Source: Synergistota bacterium
GTDB lineage: Bacteria; Synergistota; GBS-1
Assembly (NCBI GenBank): GCA_025060595.1
Contig: JANXBX010000001.1
Span: 198,771 to 262,770, forward strand
DNA length: 64,000 bases
Direction: 5' to 3'
Shown: in pieces, positions 42,095 to 50,476 of the stretch
Numbering within the stretch: the stretch's first letter is position 1
Layout of the letters: each line of letters starts with the position of its first letter
Made by a program: the position numbers and the translations under genes
Notes under the pieces: model-generated
Database searches by the model: none
Seen by the model: only the letters and a program-made list of their open reading frames with translations
Told to the model about the DNA's origin: nothing

Positions 42095-43132
42095 CTATTG
42101 ACGAGGTATACCTGACTCCTTATAGATGAGATCCATAAGGTTCTTCCCACAGAGCTCTTCCATCTTGGGCCATACAACCTTTCTCACATGCTTGGCTATC
42201 TTATCAAGCTGTTCAGCAGTTAACATAACGATCGTCCACCCATATTCCTTCTGGAGTTTCTGACGATACTCCTCATCAACCTGCTTTGCCCTATCCCACT
42301 GAATCTTAGATTCTTCGTTTGCGGCCTCCATTAACACCTTCTGATCCTCAGGAGACAGCTTATCCCAAATTCCCTTGTTTATAACAAACCACCAAGTCTC
42401 GCAGAAGTCGTTGTACTGTATCCAAACCTTCTGAACATCACGGAACTGCCAACCTTGGTAAGGCGGACCGCCCATCTGCCCATCAGCTACACCCATCTGA
42501 AGGGCAGTGTAAACCTCAGCATAAGGTATAGGGGTAGCGATGTAACCTAAAGCCTCATAAGTCCACTCACAGGGCTTTATAGGCATAACGCGAACCTTCA
42601 TACCCTTCTTAACTGTAGGATCTTCAGGATTTGGAGGCATAGCCTTCAATGATACACCGCTCATACCAATCGGTACAACATCCAAAGCCTTTATGTTATG
42701 CTTTTCCCAGAGCTTCTGAACGACCTTGTAAGCCCAACCTCCGGGACTGTAGACTTTAACCGCATCTTCGAAGGTCGTGAATATGTATGGGAAGTAATAA
42801 GCCAAATTGAGTTCAGGGTCAAAGTTAGCATTGGCTTGTTGTAAAGCTACTTCGATAGTCCCACGCATTACCATTTCAAAGATCTGCGTCCAGTCCCCCA
42901 ATACTCCACCAGAATAAACATCAATCTTGATCTTACCCTTGGTTCTCTCAAAAACCTTCTTAGCAAATTCCTTAGCACGGATGTCATAATCGCTATCTAC
43001 AGGGTGAATCTGAGACATCCTCCACTGATACTGGGGTTGCTGTTGCTGAGCTAAGCCTGATCCAACCATTAGACCTAAACTTAAAACCGCTAAGAAAACC
43101 ACAACCAACACACTTAAAAGTTTCTTACCCAA
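42095..43132 (-). CDS. TRAP transporter substrate-binding protein DctP, second system
   Basis: Periplasmic solute receptor of 345 residues. Signal peptide 1 to about 29 (MGKKLLSVLVVVFLAVLSLG...GLAQQQQ). Mature segments FAKKVFERTKGKIKIDVYSGG, GMKVRVMPIKPCEWTYEAL and PIPYAEVYTALQMGVADGQ follow the DctP family. TTG start after GGAGGTGAGG. It is followed by tandem terminators and is transcribed away from ortAB. The only other parts of this system, dctQ and dctM, are 3.4 kb away past ortA, ortB and gdhA. Substrate unknown; an amino acid or keto acid is a reasonable guess. Confidence 0.9.
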   Translation of the reverse strand: MGKKLLSVLVVVFLAVLSLGLMVGSGLAQQQQPQYQWRMSQIHPVDSDYDIRAKEFAKKVFERTKGKIKIDVYSGGVLGDWTQIFEMVMRGTIEVALQQANANFDPELNLAYYFPYIFTTFEDAVKVYSPGGWAYKVVQKLWEKHNIKALDVVPIGMSGVSLKAMPPNPEDPTVKKGMKVRVMPIKPCEWTYEALGYIATPIPYAEVYTALQMGVADGQMGGPPYQGWQFRDVQKVWIQYNDFCETWWFVINKGIWDKLSPEDQKVLMEAANEESKIQWDRAKQVDEEYRQKLQKEYGWTIVMLTAEQLDKIAKHVRKVVWPKMEELCGKNLMDLIYKESGIPRQ

Positions 43133-43170
43133 TATACCTCACCTCCATAGAGTGCTTTACTTTCAAGCTA

Positions 43171-43200
43171 ATTTTAACACATAAAACTGAAAACATGCAA
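43171..43200 (-). promoter_or_regulatory. Candidate promoter of the second dctP
   Basis: TTGCAT (43200-43195), 18-bp spacer and TAAAAT (43176-43171) on the minus strand, with TGT just before the -10 making an extended -10. About 39 nt before the TTG start. Confidence 0.5.
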
Positions 43201-43294
43201 GTAAACGAAGCTAATCTTAGTAAACCCACCTTTATATTTTTCGTTCTTGAAAAATAAAAAAATATCCTTTAGAGTTTTAGAAGGGGGTGATCTG

Positions 43295-43594
43295 ATGATA
43301 GCTAAAAGAGGTGATTTTGTCCAAATCCAAGTTAAAATACTTGAACCTGGGGAAAGGGCTCCAAACCTACCAGAAGACACTAAAAGGGTTCCTTTCGAAA
43401 TGAGGGTTAAGGGGTTTCTAATCGAAGAGGAAGCAAAATTAGGATCCAGCGTTAAAATAAGGACCTTTTCTGGCAGAGAGATAAGTGGAACCTTAGTAGC
43501 CATAAATCCAGTATACGAACATAACTTTGGCGAGCCGGTTCCTGAGCTCTTAAACATCGGTGAAGAGCTAAGAAAGATATTAGGAGGTGAATAG
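43295..43594 (+). CDS. ortA: 2-amino-4-oxopentanoate thiolase, alpha subunit
   Basis: A 99-residue protein matching the small subunit of the AKP thiolase of anaerobic ornithine degradation, which with OrtB splits 2-amino-4-oxopentanoate and CoA into acetyl-CoA and alanine. Recognised by MIAKRGDFVQIQVKILEPGERAP, the midsection TKRVPFEMRVKGFLIEEE and the conserved C-terminal NPVYEHNFGEPVPEL. ATG at 43295 follows GGGGGTGA; the longer frame from 43247 has no ribosome binding site. Its last bases GGAGGTGA serve as ribosome binding site for ortB. The ornithine mutase and dehydrogenase genes are not in the window. Confidence 0.88.
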   Translation: MIAKRGDFVQIQVKILEPGERAPNLPEDTKRVPFEMRVKGFLIEEEAKLGSSVKIRTFSGREISGTLVAINPVYEHNFGEPVPELLNIGEELRKILGGE

Positions 43595-43595
43595 C

Positions 43596-45029
43596 TTGAA
43601 GGAAAGATACTCTTACCAAGCAGTTATGGAAAGAAGAGCTGAGATAATGAGAAAGGCAGTCGGTATAGATTACGATAGGTTCGTAATTAAAGGAATAGCT
43701 TTCGACTATGAGAGAATGATGAAAGAGGTAGGATATCCCATAGAAGAGATAAGAAAGATCCAAAGCGAAACATCTGTCGGGAATACTCCTCTTGTAGAGC
43801 TTAAAAACATAAATAAGCTGATTAAGAAACTAGCTCCAAAAGGTAAGGGAGCCAGGATATTCCTGAAGGATGAAGCAACGAACCCCTCTGGAAGCTTTAA
43901 GGATCGAAGAGCGTCAATAAGCATATATCGAGCATCACAACTGGGATATAAGGGCGTCATCGCCGCCACAAGCGGCAATTACGGAGCAGCGGTTGCATCT
44001 CAAGCAGCAAAGAGAAACCTAAGATGCATAATAGTTCAGGAGTGCTTCGATAATAATTGGATAGGACAGCCAGAAATATTGGAAAAGGGAAGGGCTTGTG
44101 AAGCATATGGTGCAGAAGTAGTTCAGCTTACTGTTGGACCGGAGCTATTTTATTACACGCTTGTCCTTCTAGAAGAGACCGGTTATTTTAATGCCTCACT
44201 TTATACCCCTTATGCTATAGCTGGAATAGAAACTCTAGGATATGAGATAGCTGAACAAACCCAAAAACTTACAGGAAGATTCCCTGATGCAGTCGTAGTT
44301 ACACATGCTGGAGGAGGACTCATAACTGGAACCGCACGTGGACTTAAGAAAGCGGGAGCACAAGAGACTAAAGTAATAGGTGCAAGTGTAGATCTAAGAG
44401 GTCTACATATGGCCAGCACAAATGACTTTAACAAGAAATACTTTACTACAGGACATACGGGATTTGGTATACCTTTTGCAGCCTATCCTGACAGGGCAGA
44501 TGTCCCTAAAAACGCAGCAAGACCCCTAAGATACATGGATAGATATGTTCTTGTAACTCAGGGAGATGTTTTCTATATAACTGAGATGCTTGCGCAGCTC
44601 GAAGGCCTACAGAGAGGACCCGCTGGAAACACATCCTTAGCTGCAGCCTTTTCTCTTGCAATGGAAATGGAAGAGGATAAAATAATAGTCGTCAATGAAA
44701 CGGAATATACCGGAGCTGGAAAGCTACCTTCTGCTCAGCTAACCTTCGCTAAAAAAATGGGAATGATAGTTAAACGAGGAGATCCCTTGAAGGAAGATAA
44801 ACCAGGACAGGTTATAGTTATACCAGAACATCCATCTCAGATAAGGCACATAGAATATCCCTTAGAAGAACTTAAAAAGAGCTATATTAAGGAACTAATA
44901 CGTCGAGAAAATAAGAAAGACTTCGATGAAAAGGAGTTAAGCTTCTTAGAGGAAGATTTAAGAATCTCAAGAAAAGAATTGATCAAGCTTATAGATGAGG
45001 TAAAAATAGCCCTTCAGGGGTTACCTTAA
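43596..45029 (+). CDS. ortB: 2-amino-4-oxopentanoate thiolase, beta subunit (PLP enzyme)
   Basis: Pyridoxal-phosphate subunit of 477 residues in the threonine-synthase fold. The Schiff-base lysine is in NPSGSFKDRRAS. Other marks are NTPLVELKNIN, ATSGNYGAAVASQAAKRN and HAGGGLITGTARGLKKAG. Partner of OrtA. TTG at 43596 lies 6 nt after GGAGGTGA, better than GTG at 43587. The reaction would feed alanine and acetyl-CoA into energy metabolism. Threonine synthase is excluded by the OrtA neighbour and the N-terminal extension. Confidence 0.9.
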   Translation: MKERYSYQAVMERRAEIMRKAVGIDYDRFVIKGIAFDYERMMKEVGYPIEEIRKIQSETSVGNTPLVELKNINKLIKKLAPKGKGARIFLKDEATNPSGSFKDRRASISIYRASQLGYKGVIAATSGNYGAAVASQAAKRNLRCIIVQECFDNNWIGQPEILEKGRACEAYGAEVVQLTVGPELFYYTLVLLEETGYFNASLYTPYAIAGIETLGYEIAEQTQKLTGRFPDAVVVTHAGGGLITGTARGLKKAGAQETKVIGASVDLRGLHMASTNDFNKKYFTTGHTGFGIPFAAYPDRADVPKNAARPLRYMDRYVLVTQGDVFYITEMLAQLEGLQRGPAGNTSLAAAFSLAMEMEEDKIIVVNETEYTGAGKLPSAQLTFAKKMGMIVKRGDPLKEDKPGQVIVIPEHPSQIRHIEYPLEELKKSYIKELIRRENKKDFDEKELSFLEEDLRISRKELIKLIDEVKIALQGLP

Positions 45030-45112
45030 AAAGCCATTTTAATTTAGACTAGAAAGATCCTATTTATTGTCTTTTACTATAAAAAATACCACTTCTGATA
45101 AAAAATCGAGGG

Positions 45113-45141
45113 TTGAATAAAACTAGAATGTAGGCTATGAT
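45113..45141 (+). promoter_or_regulatory. gdhA promoter candidate
   Basis: TTGAAT (45113-45118), 17-bp spacer, TATGAT (45136-45141), 79 nt before the gdhA ATG. The rest of the 191-bp gap shows no other clear structure. Confidence 0.65.
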
Positions 45142-45220
45142 AGAAATGAGATTAAATAGCATGAAGTAAAAAGAACCAAAAAGGAAACTTGCTATTTTTG
45201 AGGGGGGGGAGGATACCAAA

Positions 45221-46504
45221 ATGAGATTAAGCACGATGGGGAATCTTAAGCCCTTTGGGCCACTTTATGAGAATGCTCAGAAACAGTTCTTAAAGGCAGC
45301 TGACCTCATAGACTTAGACCCAAACCTTGGAAACTTTCTCTTATGGCCGCAGAGAACCTTGGAAGTTCACTTTCCAGTAGTAATGGATGATGGAAGAGTA
45401 GAAATATTTAAGGGGTATAGGGTACAACATAACACAGCAAGAGGGCCTGCCAAGGGAGGCATAAGATATCATCCAGACACCCACCTTGATGAGGTTGCAG
45501 CCTTAGCATTTTGGATGACCTGGAAATGCGCAGTTATGAACCTTCCTTTTGGCGGGGGTAAGGGCGGAGTTAGAGTTGATCCATCGAAGCTATCAGAAAA
45601 GGAGCTCGAGAGACTAAGCAGAAGATACTTCTCAGAAATTCAAGTCATAATAGGGCCTCACAAGGATATACCGGCACCTGACATAAATACAAACCCAAAG
45701 ATAATGGCCTGGTACATGGACACCTATAGCATGAATGTAGGTTATACAAGCCTTGGCGTGGTTACAGGAAAGCCTCTTGACCTTGGCGGATCCGAAGGCA
45801 GACCGGAAGCAACAGGTAGAGGGGTTTCAATACTAGCAAACGAAGCCTGTAAGATCTTAGGAAAGGATATTTCGAAGGCAAGAGTTGCAATTCAAGGATT
45901 TGGAAACGTTGGCTCTTACTCAGCGAAGATATTAAGTGAGGAATATGGAGCAAAGATAGTAGCAGTAAGCGATATAAGCGGTGGCATATACGATGAAAGG
46001 GGATTAAACATTAGCGACCTAATACACTATAGGGACATGAATAAAGGTATAATTAAAGGCTATCCTAAAGGAGAAGCGATATCAAACAAGGAACTTTTGG
46101 AGCTTGATGTAGACATCTTAGTTCCAGCAGCTCTTGAAAATGCGATTACAGAAAAAAACGCAAATGATGTTAAGGCAAAGATTATAATCGAGGGGGCAAA
46201 CGGTCCTATTACTCCAGAAGCAGAAGAGATTCTTTTAAAGAAAGGCATTTTTATTGTACCTGACATTGTGGCAAACGCAGGAGGAGTCGTAGTATCTTAC
46301 TTTGAGTGGGTCCAAGATCTCCAAACCTTCTTCTGGGATATTGATGAAATAAGAAAGAGGTTAATGAAAATGATGATTCATGCCTTCATAGAGGTCGGTA
46401 AAACCAAAGAAAAGTATAATACCGATATGAGAACAGCCGCATATATAGTTGCAATTAACAGGGTCGCAAGCGCTCTAAAACAAAGAGGCTACTATCCAAT
46501 GTAA
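45221..46504 (+). CDS. gdhA: Glutamate dehydrogenase
   Basis: Hexameric enzyme that interconverts glutamate and 2-oxoglutarate plus ammonia. It has the active-site block GGIRYHPDTHLDEVAALAFWM, the lysine loop PFGGGKGGVRVDPS and the Rossmann motif AIQGFGNVGSYSA. GANGPITPEAEEIL and ANAGGVVVSYFEWVQD follow. Length 427. Cofactor preference cannot be read. Placed between ortB and the second TRAP permease, consistent with amino-acid fermentation. Strong ribosome binding site (a run of G then GAGG). Ended by a bidirectional hairpin. Confidence 0.97.
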   Translation: MRLSTMGNLKPFGPLYENAQKQFLKAADLIDLDPNLGNFLLWPQRTLEVHFPVVMDDGRVEIFKGYRVQHNTARGPAKGGIRYHPDTHLDEVAALAFWMTWKCAVMNLPFGGGKGGVRVDPSKLSEKELERLSRRYFSEIQVIIGPHKDIPAPDINTNPKIMAWYMDTYSMNVGYTSLGVVTGKPLDLGGSEGRPEATGRGVSILANEACKILGKDISKARVAIQGFGNVGSYSAKILSEEYGAKIVAVSDISGGIYDERGLNISDLIHYRDMNKGIIKGYPKGEAISNKELLELDVDILVPAALENAITEKNANDVKAKIIIEGANGPITPEAEEILLKKGIFIVPDIVANAGGVVVSYFEWVQDLQTFFWDIDEIRKRLMKMMIHAFIEVGKTKEKYNTDMRTAAYIVAINRVASALKQRGYYPM

Positions 46505-46514
46505 TTAGAGAGAC

Positions 46515-46546
46515 AAGGCCCGTGAGGTTTTAACCTCACGGGCCTT
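46515..46546. terminator. Bidirectional terminator between gdhA and dctM
   Basis: AAGGCCCGTGAGGTT, 2-nt loop and AACCTCACGGGCCTT: a 15-bp perfect stem with a T-rich 3' flank (CATTTTTATC). It serves both convergent genes. Confidence 0.92.
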
Positions 46547-46551
46547 CATTT

Positions 46552-47856
46552 TTATCTAATACCGAGAACCAATTTAGGAAGCCACATGGAAAGCCAAGGG
46601 ATATAGGTAGTAAGAGCTATAACGGGAAGATTTCCAAATATCATAAATATAAGAGCAGGCTTTATATATTGATCAAAGGAAACCCTACCCACTCGCCCTC
46701 CGAGATAAAGAATGGGAGCTGTAGGAGGGGTCACATTTCCAAGACCAAGATTTGTTCCTAAAATAGCGGCAAAATGCACCGGGTGAACCCCTATACGAAC
46801 AGCCAGAGGTAAAAGAAGAGGAGCTACAAGCAGGGTCCCGCTTAAATCATCCATAAGCATACCTATTATTATCAAGAAAACATTTATCATAAATAGAATC
46901 ACATATTTGTTATCAGAGATAGAAATAAGGAAATCAGCGATCTTCATAGGGACTTTCTCCATGGTATATATCCTGCCCAATATGGTTACGAAAAAGAGCA
47001 TTAGAACAACAACACTGCTTGTAGTAGCGGCAGTATAGAGAGACTTAAAGAAGGTCTTAAAAGTAAGCTCTTTGTGAACAAAAAAACCAACTATTATCGC
47101 ATAGGTAACCGCAACAGCAGCAGCTTCAGTAGGAGTTGTAACACCACCATATATTCCACCAAGAATTATCACGGGCATAAGAAGGCTCCAGATGCTCTGT
47201 CTTGTAGCTCGAGCCACTATTTTGAATTTCTCGAAACCAGGAGCAGGTGGCTCAACCTTAACGAACGGGAAGTTCTTCTTAACCATTATGTAGTTAATTA
47301 TAGAATATAAGGTCGCAGTTAAGATGCCTGGAATAACTGTAGAAAGAAAGCAGGCGGTTATCGAAGTCTGCGTAACCCAACCATATAGAATCATAGGAAC
47401 ACTTGGGGGTATAAGCTGTCCTAAAATTGCAGCACAACTGACCATTGCAGTAGTATAATACCTTGGATATCCTCTTTCTTCCAGCTTTGGAATCATTATG
47501 GTTCCTATAGCAGCCACAGCAGAGGAAGCGGTTCCAGAAATGGCACCAAATATAGCACAAGCCCAAATTGTAGCAGCACCTAATCCGCCTCTCATCCTTC
47601 CAAGAAGCGCCTCAGCAAATATAACAAGCCTCTCAGCTATACCACTTGAGCCCATAAGCATTCCCGCCATAATAAAGAACGGTATTGACAACAGGGTTAT
47701 AGAATTAAGAGCCTTAAATCCAACACTAGCCAAAAAAGAAATATCAGGGAAAGCTATCAAAGCCATGTACAGAGCCGCCGCCATAAAAGCAAATGGGACT
47801 GGAACCCCTATAGACAAGCCAACTATAAGTATAAGAATATCAATTACTATATGCAT
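46552..47856 (-). CDS. dctM: TRAP transporter large permease DctM, second system
   Basis: A 434-residue polytopic membrane protein with IVGLSIGVPVPFAFMAA, FFIMAGMLMGSSGIAERLV, FGAISGTASSAVAAIGTIMIP, LIPPSVPMILYGWVTQTS and a late GNVTPPTAPILYLG. This is the DctM subunit that carries the substrate path. It forms a unit with dctQ just upstream (20 bp apart). No dctP follows; the partner receptor is presumably 42095-43132. Convergent with gdhA. Confidence 0.94.
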   Translation of the reverse strand: MHIVIDILILIVGLSIGVPVPFAFMAAALYMALIAFPDISFLASVGFKALNSITLLSIPFFIMAGMLMGSSGIAERLVIFAEALLGRMRGGLGAATIWACAIFGAISGTASSAVAAIGTIMIPKLEERGYPRYYTTAMVSCAAILGQLIPPSVPMILYGWVTQTSITACFLSTVIPGILTATLYSIINYIMVKKNFPFVKVEPPAPGFEKFKIVARATRQSIWSLLMPVIILGGIYGGVTTPTEAAAVAVTYAIIVGFFVHKELTFKTFFKSLYTAATTSSVVVLMLFFVTILGRIYTMEKVPMKIADFLISISDNKYVILFMINVFLIIIGMLMDDLSGTLLVAPLLLPLAVRIGVHPVHFAAILGTNLGLGNVTPPTAPILYLGGRVGRVSFDQYIKPALIFMIFGNLPVIALTTYIPWLSMWLPKLVLGIR

Positions 47857-47876
47857 AAAATTACCTCCTCCCCAGT

Positions 47877-48416
47877 CTAACTTTTTTCAATTTCTGGTGA
47901 CAGCTCTTCTTCCTTCTTAAACCTTATCTCCCTCTTGCCCAAAAGCTGCAAGGTATAGTCCACAATCTCTACAAATGTGTAAAAAACCATGAGAATCGCA
48001 GATATAAGCATAGCAACTTGAGCATATACGAGAGGAATCCTAAGAGAAGGAGTATATTCAGGGACTTTCAAAGCCCATTTTATATAATTCCAAGACCATT
48101 GGAGAAAGATGATAGTCATAATAAAAGTAAATATAGTTATCACAAATTTAATCTTCAAGAAATTCCTTGGGGTTTTTACGATAACATTTAAAACATCTGC
48201 CATAATATGGCTTCTTTCTCTAGAAGCATGTGCAGAACCTATAAAGTAAAGCCAACAACCAACCAAGGTGGCGAGCTCCTCAATCCCCATTAGAGGGCGA
48301 GCAAAAACATACCTTAGAATTACCTCCGCCATTACTAAAAAGGTAACTACTAACGAAACTATAACTAAAATCGTCTGTTCTGCCTTCTCAAGAAACTTCC
48401 AAATAAAAAGACCCAT
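47877..48416 (-). CDS. dctQ: TRAP transporter small permease DctQ, second system
   Basis: A 179-residue protein with four membrane helices. It has the small-subunit pattern of an N-terminal helix (ILVIVSLVVTFLVMAEVILRYVF), then MGIEELATLVGCWLYFIGSAHASRERSHI, corresponding to the EE, GxW and R-rich motif of DctQ. ATG after GGGAGGTAGGAGGG. It precedes dctM. The separate gene contrasts with the fused form at 15172-17052. Confidence 0.9.
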   Translation of the reverse strand: MGLFIWKFLEKAEQTILVIVSLVVTFLVMAEVILRYVFARPLMGIEELATLVGCWLYFIGSAHASRERSHIMADVLNVIVKTPRNFLKIKFVITIFTFIMTIIFLQWSWNYIKWALKVPEYTPSLRIPLVYAQVAMLISAILMVFYTFVEIVDYTLQLLGKREIRFKKEEELSPEIEKS

Positions 48417-48479
48417 CCCTCCTACCTCCCATCATTTTGTGTCATCTTTAAAATAAAGATACACATAAGTCTAGTTGAC

Positions 48480-48509
48480 ATTATACCAAAACCTTCCTAA
48501 AGGTAACAA
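48480..48509 (-). promoter_or_regulatory. Candidate dctQM promoter
   Basis: TTGTTA (48509-48504), 18-bp spacer, TATAAT (48485-48480) on the minus strand. It lies just past the histidine kinase stop, so dctQM probably has its own transcript. Confidence 0.6.
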
Positions 48510-48521
48510 GGATCAGATCCT

Positions 48522-49805
48522 TTAAGCTGGAAATGTTAATGTAAATCTACTTCCTTTGCCAAACTCGCTTTCAACCTCTACTCTTCCACCATGAAGAGAT
48601 ACTACTTCCTTAACTATACTTAATCCTAGACCCGCCCCACCTAATCTCTTTGATCTAGATCTATCAACTACATAAAACTTTTCAAAAATATAGGGTATGT
48701 GCTCTTTAGGTATGCCTATACCGGTATCCTCAACAACTACTTTAATAGCTCCTTTAGAGCCTTCGACAATAACTTTTACACTTCCTCCCTCGACATTATA
48801 CTTTATGGCATTTTCAATCAAATTTAAAAAGGCGCTTTCAAAGAGAATTCTGTCCCCCTCAATAAAAACTTTTTCTTCAGGCGATTCCAAAATCAAGGAA
48901 ATCCCTTTTCTTTTTGCTTCTCCCTCTAAAAGAGATAACACATCCTTAATAAGCTCTATTAAATTCAAGGATTCCTTTCTCACTATTTCCCTTTCTACCT
49001 CCTGAAGAGTAAGAAGATCTGAAACTATCTTGGTAAGCCTTTCAACGTTCCTCTTCACAATAGATAATAATCTGTTTTCCCCTATTTCCTCCTCCAGAGT
49101 CTCAGCTGCTCCCTTTATTGCCGCAAGGGGAGTTTTTATTTCATGAGCGATACTTGATATAAGGTTTGACTCTCTCTCCCGCAAGCGTACCTCCTCTGTA
49201 ATCTCCTTAAGACAAATTAAAAGGCCGCTCTTTAAGAGCGACCCATTGCTAAGAAAAACCCTATCCTTCAAACTAAGCCTAAAGTTTCTAACGCTTCCCT
49301 TCTCCTTAATTAAGCTAAAAAGCTCAAAGAAATTCCCATCCCTAAAAAGCTCCCAATACCATCTACCTTTGAATTCTTTACCACTATCCTTTTCAAGAAG
49401 AAAATAAAAAGATCTATTAGCTTCAACTATCCTACCAACCTCATCTATCAAAACCACTGGATCATCTAAAAGATCAAAAAGAGCTTTAAGTTTTTCCTCC
49501 TTTTTGAGGCCTTCTTTAAACGAAAGCTCCATATAACGAGCAAGCTCATTAATCTCGCTGAAAACCTTACTTATTTCATCATCGCTATCTACGAATATTC
49601 TAACCCTATAGTCTCCAAGCTTAAGATAACTAAGAAGATGCCTTAAATGTTTAAGCTTCTTTTCAATCCTATAAAATAAAAAATTAAAAACAAGCAAAGC
49701 TATACTTACCACTAAAAGTCTAAGCTTCAAGGAAGCTAAACTAACCACAAGAATAATGGACAAAAGAAACGTGAGAAAAAGGAAAAACTTATCTCTCCAT
49801 CTCAA
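48522..49805 (-). CDS. PhoR-like sensor histidine kinase
   Basis: A 427-residue membrane kinase. Two adjacent N-terminal helices (FFLFLTFLLSIILVV and LLVVSIALLVFNFLF) leave almost no periplasmic loop. A HAMP-like linker and a PAS domain (about 110-195, VVLIDEVGRIVEANRSF) follow. Then come a HisKA segment with the phospho-histidine in SSIAHEIKTPLAAIKG and a HATPase domain with NLIENAIKYN, DTGIGIP and GGAGLGLSIV. This architecture matches PhoR. Its start overlaps the regulator stop by 17 bp. Confidence 0.9.
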   Translation of the reverse strand: MRWRDKFFLFLTFLLSIILVVSLASLKLRLLVVSIALLVFNFLFYRIEKKLKHLRHLLSYLKLGDYRVRIFVDSDDEISKVFSEINELARYMELSFKEGLKKEEKLKALFDLLDDPVVLIDEVGRIVEANRSFYFLLEKDSGKEFKGRWYWELFRDGNFFELFSLIKEKGSVRNFRLSLKDRVFLSNGSLLKSGLLICLKEITEEVRLRERESNLISSIAHEIKTPLAAIKGAAETLEEEIGENRLLSIVKRNVERLTKIVSDLLTLQEVEREIVRKESLNLIELIKDVLSLLEGEAKRKGISLILESPEEKVFIEGDRILFESAFLNLIENAIKYNVEGGSVKVIVEGSKGAIKVVVEDTGIGIPKEHIPYIFEKFYVVDRSRSKRLGGAGLGLSIVKEVVSLHGGRVEVESEFGKGSRFTLTFPA

Positions 49806-50475
49806 ACTTGTATCCTACTCCTCTAACAGACCTAATGGAGCTCCCAAAACCTTTAAGCTTTTTCCTCAAACTGCTTACATGAACATCTATAGTTCTATCA
49901 ACCACAAATTTCCCTCCCCAGAACTTCTCAAGAAGCTCATCCCTCGAAAAAACCCTCCCAGGATTCTGAAGAAATATAGAAAGAAGCCTGAACTCAACAG
50001 GAGTTAAGTCGAGTTTCTCCTCTTCTAAATAGGCTTCCATTTTCTCAAAGTCTAAAAGAATTGGACCCGCCTTAAGCAGGCCTCTCCTTTCTGATTTTGC
50101 ACTTGCTCTTCTTAAAAGAGCTTTAACTCTTGCAACTAGCTCTCGAGGACTGAAGGGTTTTGTAAGATAATCATCAGCGCCAAGCTCAAGACCCACTACC
50201 TTATCAACTTCCGAATCCTTAACACTTAAGATAATTATAGGAATACTAGAAAACCTATAGTTACTTTTAAGATATCTACATATTTCGAAACCATCAACAC
50301 CAGGAAGAAGAATATCCAAAATAATTATATCTGGATAGAACTTATCCAAAGCAGATAGAAAGCTCTCTCCATCACTAAAGGCCTTCACCTCAAAGCCCTC
50401 TTTCACCAAATTATAAGATATTAGTTCTGCTATATCTTCCTCATCATCTACTACAGCAACTACCCTTTTCGTCAT
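49789..50475 (-). CDS. OmpR/PhoB-family response regulator
   Basis: A 228-residue regulator. The receiver domain (1-118) has VVDDEEDIAEL, the phospho-acceptor aspartate in DIILDILLPGVDGFE and KPFSPRELVARV. The C-terminal winged helix (about 130-228) has LTPVEFRLLSIFLQNPGRVF, DVHVSSLRKKL and IRSVRGVGYKFE. With the PhoR-like kinase and a pst operon with Pho-like repeats in the same window, phosphate control is the best guess, but the link is not proven. It ends 1 bp before der. Confidence 0.92.
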   Translation of the reverse strand: MTKRVVAVVDDEEDIAELISYNLVKEGFEVKAFSDGESFLSALDKFYPDIIILDILLPGVDGFEICRYLKSNYRFSSIPIIILSVKDSEVDKVVGLELGADDYLTKPFSPRELVARVKALLRRASAKSERRGLLKAGPILLDFEKMEAYLEEEKLDLTPVEFRLLSIFLQNPGRVFSRDELLEKFWGGKFVVDRTIDVHVSSLRKKLKGFGSSIRSVRGVGYKFEMER

Positions 50476-50476
50476 C

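Noticed and set aside
47498-47920. 140-residue open frame antisense to dctM and dctQ
   Set aside because: Alanine/proline-rich complement of membrane-helix codons; no support for translation.
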